Positions 56,671 through 64,000 of a stretch of DNA of 64,000 bases are shown one piece after another (position 1 is the first letter of the stretch; every line of letters begins with the position of its first letter). The notes beneath the pieces were generated by a model that saw nothing but the letters and a program-made list of their open reading frames with translations, was not told where the DNA came from and searched no databases. The translations under genes and the position numbers were made by a program. Source of the stretch: Neoarius graeffei (lineage: Eukaryota > Chordata > Actinopteri > Siluriformes > Ariidae); assembly GCF_027579695.1 (NCBI RefSeq), contig NC_083569.1:76115649-76179648 (forward strand). The letters are read 5' to 3'.

Positions 56671-57187
56671 ATGTCACGAATCTGGCTCCAGACTCCCTTG
56701 GGATTTTTCCAGACGCATTTTATTTTATTTTTTTTCTGCTGTAGACAGATGGCCTTGTGCAAAATTACCCTTCTGGATGAGTGTGTAAGGGGACATACTT
56801 TCATATAACATGAAATTGATCCAGAATATGCACTTTAAGCTCACATGAATGAATGAATGAATGAATGAATGAATGTGGTCTTTTTCCCAATATATGAGCC
56901 CATATACCTGAAGTCTTTTATTGTTGTTTTTATTTAGACTATCTTCCTAAGAAACCACTACTGTAATGTTTCCTAGACACTTTGATGGCTGAAGCTGTCA
57001 GAGCGGTCACATCACTATAGTGATATGCCAAAATGGATGGATCTTCCTAAGGCTATGTTAGACCCAATTTAACAAACACAACGGTAAAAACAGGGTGGCA
57101 CAGTAGTGTAGTGGTTAGCACTGTTGCCTCACAGTAAGAAGGTTCTGGGTTCAAGCCCAGTGGCTTTTAGTACTTGTACAAGTACTT

Positions 57188-57283
57188 TTAGGACTTCTGT
57201 GAAAATCTGATGTTGTTTTAGGTCATATTTATGCAGAAATATAGAAAATTCTAAAGGGTTCACAAAGTTTCAAGCACCACTGT
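57188..57283 (+). mobile_element. Tc1 family 1 right-end fragment
   Basis: About 96 bp of the right inverted repeat, from TTTTAGGACTTCTGTGAAAA to GTTTCAAGCACCACTG, followed by TA. No left end was found. Confidence 0.85.
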
Positions 57284-57930
57284 ATGTACTTGAATTCTAA
57301 CTGTGGGTAAATGAAGTCATGTGTGGTTTTGCGCTGTTATAAAAGAGCAGGCGTGTATGTGGGCGATCCATCTGGCATTGTTAACACTCTGGCACGTTTC
57401 CAGTCTGTGTGATTGATGGCACATTTAAGTGAAGGACATGTCCCACACCTGTGCTGCTCTTGATCCTCAGGAAAACACAACACACACACACAAGAAATAC
57501 AATACAGCTGTAAACACACATACATGGACTCCAGAGTGCAGTACAGTGTGTGTGTGTGTGCATGTATGTTGATCTTGGAAAAAAACACTAGAATTTTCCT
57601 CACACTCCTTACACTGCCATCTCCTTCAGAGTCACCTGATACAAGTCTCATTATTATTAGTGATAAGGACAATTCTGTAATAATTTCAGCAATAATTAAC
57701 TTTTATTCACTTTCTTTCTCCTTTATTCCTTTATTATAAACAAGACAGAGATACTCCAGTTGATCAACAGGTTATGCAGAATGGAAGGAAATCACAATGT
57801 CCTTGTCCAATGCAAAAAGAGAAATTTAGTGTTAATGTGTGTTATAGTGAACACTTTTATGACACATTACAAAACATTTATTAGTTATTCCACGAAATCA
57901 AGTCATACATGAGCTGATAGCTGACAAGGC
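57284..57930. other. No feature recognised
   Basis: AT-rich DNA with short CA/GT runs at about 57480 and 57548. ORFs of 111 codons or less have no similarity. Confidence 0.5.
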
Positions 57931-58876
57931 AAGTAGCGCTGAGTTGGCTATAAGCCATGTACGATGAGATTGAGTGGAATAACTGTTTTATTCTATCCAT
58001 AGTCACTGGATTTTGAGAAACAGAGCATTTTTATTTTTTGCAAATTCAATAAATAAAAACTTCATACAAAACTTCCAACAAAATAATTTCTGCTGAGAAA
58101 GTAAACAAACCGGTGAAATGACAGGAACAATTTGTGAAAAATGCAATAATAATAATTCTTGGGAAAAAAAAGATGCGTTCTTACCATCAAATACTTTTAT
58201 TCCATATTTTATTGCTTTTTTGTATTTTGAGGGTTTTGTTTTTCCAGTGCAGTTTTTATTTCTTATTACATCTTGTGTTATTACATCTTGTGTTTCTGTT
58301 TCCGGTTGAGAGTACGCTGTGAGCATTTTGGCTGCCACTTCTCACTGGCGCTTTATATTTTTCGTTTTTTTCCCCTTTATTTTTCTTTTTGAGTTTGTAT
58401 AGTTTGATATTTGTTCTTTGTTTGAATGTTTTTTGTTTGAATGTTTTCTCCGCCGGTTGTGGTGTAGCTCCGGACCCAGTTTTGGGCGTCGGTTCCCTTC
58501 AGGCCTTGGTCCGCTGTGGGTTATGCCTGTGTTCCTCACTATGGACTGCAGTGAGCTTGTTGCTCTTTTTAACATCAGGGTTGTCCAGCATTCTGTGCAG
58601 TGGTGCTTATGTGCTTGGTGCGGTGTTCCGAGTGATGTTGCCCAGTGGCATCGTGGCGGCTGTACAGGTGGTTTGGGACATACCAGTGCTCTGTGTGGCG
58701 GTGCTTCTGTGCTCACTTTGTGGATCCCTGGCATGATGTTCCAAGTGATGTTGCCTGGTGGCATCAGGGCGGTTGTGCAGGTGGTGTGGGACATACTTTT
58801 GTGCACCTTTTGGTGGGACTGTGGGTAGCAAGTATTGGAATTACATCCTGACCTTCTTTTGGTGGACTTTTTTTTT

Positions 58877-58932
<56 letters not shown>

Positions 58933-58979
58933 TGTAAAGCAACCTTGGGTGTGAGAAAGGCACTGTATAAGTTGAACTA

Positions 58980-59012
<33 letters not shown>

Positions 59013-59178
59013 TTTAGTAGTAGTAGTAGTAGTAGGAGCATTCCTTCCTCGGTTTGTTCAGCAAAATGCTTCACCATTTTGTTTTTCTCTACTCACGGTA
59101 TATGAGCTGATAGCCTAGTAGTAGAGTAGCCAATCGAAGCGCATGATTGCTCATATCCAGTGAATGTGGATAGAATAA
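57931..59178. mobile_element. Inverted-repeat MITE, second copy, with LINE-like insert
   Basis: The ends match 36013-36625 (left TAAGCCATGTACGATGAGAT; right CATATCCAGTGAATGTGGAT). The interior is replaced from about 58270 by a segment ending in GTAAAGCAACCTTGGGTGTG, CACTGTATAAGTTGAACTAA and an (ATT)n tail at 58981-59011. Such an end is typical of a 5'-truncated LINE. The insert includes two diverged direct copies of a block (about 58595-58680 and 58735-58800) and (GT)n at 58879-58927. Confidence 0.65.
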
Positions 59179-60060
59179 ATTGAGTTATACTCAGAAAAGG
59201 ACTACTAGTGTGTGCACCTTATATCAGAATTAAACTGAATATTGTTCATCTCACTGGACTTGGGATTTTTTTTTCTAAAGTAATACATACATTATCAAAA
59301 TGAATATATTGATCTCCAAAATAGCTAGCACTTCACTCAACCTTATTTTACTGTCTGTTTTATACTTTTTTTTTTTTTAAATAGAAAGCTGAAACTGTGG
59401 TGGCAAACTACTGGTGAACATGTTTGCCAGTAGTGACAAATTTCCCATTACTGCCTGAAAGTTGCTGAAAGTTTGCCACTAGTGGCCAAAACTGGCAAAC
59501 TTGTGACAACATTTTCTGACAAACTAATTCGTTTGCTGCAAATCTGCTGTAAACGTTTTGCTTTTGTAAGGGGTTGATTACTACAACAACATCACTGGGA
59601 GAAATTGTGGAAGATGATAAGATTTTACAGAAATATTCAAAGACCATTCTAGTAACAGTAAAGCAATTACAACACTGAGATGACATTCAACAGTATACGT
59701 GTTTGTTTCAGGATGATGCTGGAAAGGCCGTCCTTTGTAGTGTTTATTGGACTCACCAAAAATAGTGTGCGATTATTATGAGGTCTTTCAGAGGACATAA
59801 AGAGGACATCATTTTCTTATCATGGGAGTTGTTAAACCCTGACATTATATTCCTCACTGCCTTTAACTGTGGAAGCTACTGTTTTGGTTGTGTTTGTGTA
59901 TTACTTTTGAATCAGACCATGACATTTTAGTTTTAGAAACGGAAATTTGAAGAAAATTTTGTTTCGAATTGGAAAATTTTGAGTTTGCCAAATATATGCT
60001 GAATACAGACATGTTGACACTGATATTGCTTTCTTAAAATATGTAAGCCATGGTCACACA
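59179..60060. other. No gene recognised
   Basis: AT-rich; a GTTTGCCAGTAGTG / AGTTTGCCACTAGTGGC repeat occurs at about 59421 and 59471. Confidence 0.5.
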
Positions 60061-60215
60061 TGACTATCCATCCATCCATCCATCCATCCATCCATCCATC
60101 CATCCATTATCTGTAGCCGCTTATCCTGTCCTACAGGATCGCAGGCAAGCTGGAGCCTATCCCAGCTGACTATGGACGAGAGGCAGGGTACACCCTGGAC
60201 AAGTCACCAGGTATA
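60061..60215 (-). mobile_element. (ATCC)n run and DANA-like SINE 3' fragment
   Basis: An ATCC run at about 60068-60105 continues into a minus-strand SINE tail (GCCGCTTATCCTGTCCTACA, complement of the SINE end). Confidence 0.85.
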
Positions 60216-60244
60216 CGATGATCCCAGTCTCGTGAAATTAAGTA

Positions 60245-60540
60245 CAGTTGTGGTCAAAAGTTTACATACAGTGACATGAATGCCATCTTGGATATGAATG
60301 TCATGGCAACATTTGAGCTTTCAGTAATTTATTTGACCTGTTCTTTTTCTGTGGCAGAATGATTGTACAGCATACATCTTGAATTTAAAAAAAAAAAAAA
60401 AAACCACTAGAATTTGGTGCACAATTTTTTTTTTTTTTTTTGGGGGGGGTTCTGAAATCAACACAGGGTCAAAATTATACATACATGGTCAAAAATATAC
60501 ATACAGCACACCTAATATTTGGTAGATTGGCTTGATTGAG
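60245..60540 (+). mobile_element. Left-end fragment of a fifth Tc1-like family
   Basis: It starts CAGTTGTGGTCAAAAGTTTA after TA and continues CATACA, with the subterminal motif repeated near 60474-60504 (GTCAAAAATATACATACA), as in Tc1 elements with IR/DR ends. No transposase or right end was found. Confidence 0.7.
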
Positions 60541-61690
60541 CAGAAAAGTTTCTTACTGGATATTTGTGCTCTGACGTGTGACGTCATAATATCGTAACAA
60601 TATTGGGTAGAGTGACATAATATGTATAGGGTAAGTGATATGATAACAATATTGCATGCTATCAAACTAAATGAATGAAACCCACCAGAAGGGAGTGGAA
60701 TACATATTTCTATTCCATGGAAAAAGTGTCCTGTATGTATCATAATCACTGACATTCACTTCGCCTTCAGCAAATAATTGTTAAATAACAGCGCATTCTG
60801 CCATGTTTAAAACTTATTGTTCTTAGTATTTTTAAAAATATCTTTACCTTATTTTTCTTTGTGAGTGTGTGCAGGGGTTTGATTATTAGCATGTTTTAAG
60901 ACTCCTGCAACGAATAAGTGTCACCCTGCCTTCATTCTAATGGGCGTTAAAGTTGCTTTTAGCCACATACCTGTTCAGTATCCTTGAGAGTGAAAGAGAG
61001 ATTGAAGACCAAAAGCCTTCTGAAGGTTTTTACATACTGACATGACTACAAACTTGAAGTTTTAATTTTTTTCATGAATAATCTGACTTGCTGTATGAAG
61101 GATCAATTGTCCCAAGAGTTTCTTTTCCCTTTCCCTCCTTTCTCATTCTGTCTGTCATGTATTCATTTCGTCCTGTCCTCTGCATGTACATCTCGGGGCT
61201 GAAATAGACATCCATGCACTGATGTGTACACTTCTGCATGTAAAAGTGTGTGTGTTCTTCCTAGTGCTCCTCTGAGTCCTGTAATTGCTGACATTCAAGA
61301 CAGCTGAGACTCGGAGGTGCTTTTATAGAATGATTACCTATAGGCTGAGTCGTCTTTTCCTTGTCCCTTCCGATATGTCTCTCTCTGTCTGTGTCTCTGT
61401 CTTTCTGTTTAGTTGCACTTGGGGCCTCCCTGTGATATCTGTGCTGATGGGAAGCACCGCTCTGCATTTTCAGGGACTCCCTAGTCAGCAAAAAGTGTTA
61501 TGTGGGGAAAAATGAGAGCATGAGAAAGAGAAGATGAGACGTGTTATGATGAAATGAAGGTGGAAGGCAGAAATCAGCAGTGAAAGTGGCTGCATTGCCT
61601 CAAGGATTTGGATAAGAAGACTTAATTAAAAGCGTCTTAATGAACCTATTAATGAATGTAACATCAGTGATGGTGTGAAATGTGAAGATT

Positions 61691-61753
<63 letters not shown>

Positions 61754-62326
61754 CCTGCTCATAACTTTTCTCTGGCATAAATGAAAAGAAAAAAAAATAA
61801 TGATGACAATTTTAATGAACCACTTCTCCTAAGTGTCCCAAAGTAACAGACCTTTTCAAACGGTCAGAGAAATATTCTAGAAAAAGGATGTTGTGCTTTG
61901 GTACTCTGTAACCGAGCAGGAAGTGATGCAACTTTCATCTTGCAAGTGCACGAGCTACGTATATTAACTGTATTAGCTGTAACCCTTGATTATGTACACA
62001 AAGGAATTGGGAATTGTATAAAGAAATACTGCTTACTTGTGATTTTTCAAAGTCTGTAATAAAGCTCCTATAGGTATTCATTGCATGTAAAAAAAAAAAG
62101 GAAGAAAGAAAGAAAAAATAGGTTTTTTTCAGAATCACTATGAGATGTGTGAAAATATGAGGAAGGAACAATGAAAGCTAAACTGCCTGGAGGCAAGCAA
62201 CCTCTTATTTAAGGGTTAGACGGCCAGTGTGTGTGTGTGTGTGTGTGTGTGTGCGCTGAATTATAATAGGACATTTATTTATATCCCCATAACTGACTGA
62301 GACTAAGACATTCTCACACACACGCA

Positions 62327-62366
<40 letters not shown>

Positions 62367-62672
62367 AATTCTAATCTTTATGTATAATTATTCAAATCAT
62401 ACACATTTACACCCACTGCCTGTCTGTAAGACGGAATCTTGCTTAATATTTCAGAGATAAAAATCAATCTACTTAAAGCATGTAAGTGTGGAGTGTCAGT
62501 GACCCCGTCCCCCCTCCGCTTTATTCCCCTTTATGAGTGGTCCAAGGTCATTGTCCTTTTAAAAACACAAATGCTGTAGTATACAGCGGTCAACATGTCC
62601 TTGTTCAAATGGACTTTTAAGGGTTTTCTTTCTTTCTTTCTTTCTTTCTTTTCCATATACATGTTCAGTGGC
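60541..62672. other. No gene; repeat relative of 15059-15215 and microsatellites
   Basis: 60585-60745 matches 15059-15215. GT/GA runs lie at about 61694-61751, GT at 62226-62253, CA at 62323-62362 and TTCT at 62628-62651. The rest has no recognisable feature. Confidence 0.55.
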
Positions 62673-63049
62673 GGGGCGGCACGGTGGTGTAGTGGTTAGC
62701 GCTGTCGCCTCACAGCAAGAAGGTCCGGGTTCAAGCCCCGTGGCCGGCGAGGGCCTTTCTGTGTGGAGTTTGCATGTTCTCCCCGTGTCCGCGTGGGTTT
62801 CCTCCGGGTGCTCCGGTTTCCCCCACAGTCCAAAGACATGCAGGTTAGGTTAACTGGTGACTCTAAATTGACCGTAGGTGTGAATGTGAGTGTGAATGGT
62901 TGTCTGTGTCTATGTGTCGGCCCTGTGATGACCTGGCGACTTGTCCAGGGTGTACCCCGCCTTTCGCCCGTAGTCAGCTGGGATAGGCTCCAGCTTGCCT
63001 GCGACCCTGTAGAAGGATAAAGCGGCTAGAGATAATGAGATGAGATGAG
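62673..63049 (+). mobile_element. DANA/mermaid-like SINE, young full-length copy
   Basis: The SINE is complete and flanked by an exact 12-bp duplication ATGTTCAGTGGC (62661-62672 and 63050-63061). It has an A-box GTAGTGGTTAGCGCTGTCGC, a B-box GGTTCAAGCCC and a tail AGATAATGAGATGAGATGAG. High CpG content and intact duplications suggest a recent insertion. Confidence 0.95.
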
Positions 63050-63061
63050 ATGTTCAGTGGC

Positions 63062-63642
63062 AGCCAGGAAGGATGGAGATGTACTATTTAGTTAGCATAC
63101 CGTTTACTATAAATACTGCTAACTATTTAGACTATGATGACACAAATGGTGTAGGGTTGTTGTTGTTGTTGGTGTTGTTTTGTTAAATGGAAAACAGAGA
63201 AATTTTTTATATTTTTAAAAATATAAGAAATCACAATGATTTTTGTAATGGGGTGTTTTCATAGCATGACATAGTGTGAGCAGCTGAATATACGTAAAGA
63301 AGGGAAATTTGTTGTTTTTCAACTTGTTGGGAAAAAAATACAGAGAGATTGTATGACCCTTCTATATGCAGTCACCAGCCATTTTAAAAGGAACTTGTTC
63401 TTGATTCTAAGATTCCTGTTCTTGCCTGGCAGGAGTGGAACCCAACGTGGTCTTCTGCTGTTGCATGCTGAGATGCTTTTCTACTCACCACGGTTGCTAT
63501 GAGTTACTATATCCTTCCTGGCAGCTTGAACCAATCTGGCCATTTCCCTCTGACCTCTCTTATCAACAAGATGTTTCCATTCACAGAACTGTCACTCACT
63601 CAGTGTTTTTTTTTTGTTTGCAAAAACAGGGTTACTCCAAAG
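63062..63642. other. No gene recognised
   Basis: AT-rich with a short (GTT)n run at about 63157. Confidence 0.5.
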
Positions 63643-64000
63643 CAGTGGCGGCTGCTGGTTTTTAAAACAGGGGAAGCCCATTTTACGCATTCATCGTAAA
63701 ACCTGTAGGCCGGATATCAAAGCATAGAAAGGTGTGCCCCATTAGCATAGTGAACTAGACAACGCTACCTAGTGGCAGAAAGTATTTTTGCTTCTACATT
63801 TCATGTTATAGTCTGGCTTGCCAGGCTAGTGCCTCATATCCTTAATCAAAAATATCAAACATCCAAAAATCACTGGCTATTCAATGAAGAGCCTTGAACA
63901 TCATACCCTGATATGCAACACAGTCTTTAACACAACACCCAGCTGTGCAACACATCCTTGAACATCTTCTGCAACACAGTCTGGAAATTCATAACCAGGT
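63643..64000 (+). mobile_element. Possible hAT-like element, left end only
   Basis: It begins CAGTGGCGGCTGCTGGTTTT, the type of terminus (CAGTGGCG) seen in the hAT insert at 34675. No matching right end is found before the window closes. Confidence 0.4.

Larger units (their letters stand above)
54752..56834 (+). mobile_element. TTAA transposon with THAP relic, hAT inside
   Basis: TTAA at 54748-54751 and 56835-56838 flanks imperfect inverted ends AGGGCATATCATGGGTAAAT / ATCCAGAATATGCACT. The paralogous empty site at 6100-6103 confirms the insertion. A THAP-type exon lies near 55092-56600 and is cut by a hAT element. GTGACGTCACGTG is present at 54967. Confidence 0.8.
54515..57165. repeat. Duplicated segment, partner at 5862-6450
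   Basis: The flanks 54515-54751 and 56836-57165 match 5862-6103 and 6100-6450 in order and orientation, including the adjacent Tc1 right end and the start of the SINE. The SINE here is cut off at 57165. The TTAA transposon 54752-56834 is the main difference. Confidence 0.88.

Noticed and set aside
58342..58828. Overlapping ORFs of 111-154 codons on both strands
   Set aside because: They lie in the insert with internal direct repeats and a LINE-like (ATT)n end; mutual shadowing and no motif.

Overview
This is a stretch of animal nuclear DNA, almost certainly from a teleost fish. Three things point there: DANA/mermaid-type tRNA-derived SINEs, several families of fish Tc1 transposons, and one host exon that reads clearly as a fish fgf11 first exon. 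The particular SINE and Tc1 terminal sequences look most like those I associate with catfishes (Siluriformes), but that placement is inference. There are no operons or bacterial-type features, no CRISPR array, and no functional tRNA gene.

The only host coding sequence I can support is fgf11 exon 1 (positions 12970-13162, + strand). It encodes the long A-type N-terminus of a fibroblast growth factor homologous factor and ends at a clean GTGAGT donor. About 1.5 kb of purine-rich and TC-rich DNA with short upstream ORFs lies in front of it. No second exon is recognisable in the following 50 kb, so that DNA is either a long first intron or the annotation ends there.

Almost everything else is nested mobile DNA. 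Positions 1-2967 hold the 3' part of a Gmr1-like Ty3/gypsy retrotransposon (domain order protease-integrase-RT) whose RT/RNase H core is replaced by a 28S rRNA fragment. Five copies of one Tc1 family lie at 3.4, 15.7, 32.8, 39.1 and 53.4 kb. Three other Tc1-like families are at 41.2, 45.3 and 51.0 kb, with a fragment of a further one at 60.2 kb. All transposase genes are broken. TTAA-flanked transposons carrying THAP-domain relics lie at 50.1-53.0 and 54.7-56.8 kb, with related TTAA MITEs at 8.4 and 42.9 kb. Elements at 9.9-11.2 and 44.9-47.7 kb carry a protein of the kind linked to THAP/YqaJ (ISL2EU-like) transposons; the first also contains a GC-rich minisatellite inside a large inverted repeat. 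Penelope-like GIY-YIG relics lie at 38.2-41.0 kb, LINE fragments at 3.5, 48.8 and 58.3 kb, and three copies of a 3-bp-target-site MITE sit at 22.7, 23.9 and 34.5 kb, two of them at the same nucleotide of neighbouring SINEs. hAT elements lie inside other elements at 34.7 and 55.1 kb. A GT-rich minisatellite spans 19.2-20.0 kb.

The most unusual objects are the retrotransposon/28S rRNA chimera, the minisatellite inside a palindrome, the THAP/TTAA element set with a paralogous empty site at 6100, and the same-site opposite-orientation MITE pair. All element family assignments come from motifs, termini and target-site duplications read by eye; no database search was run.
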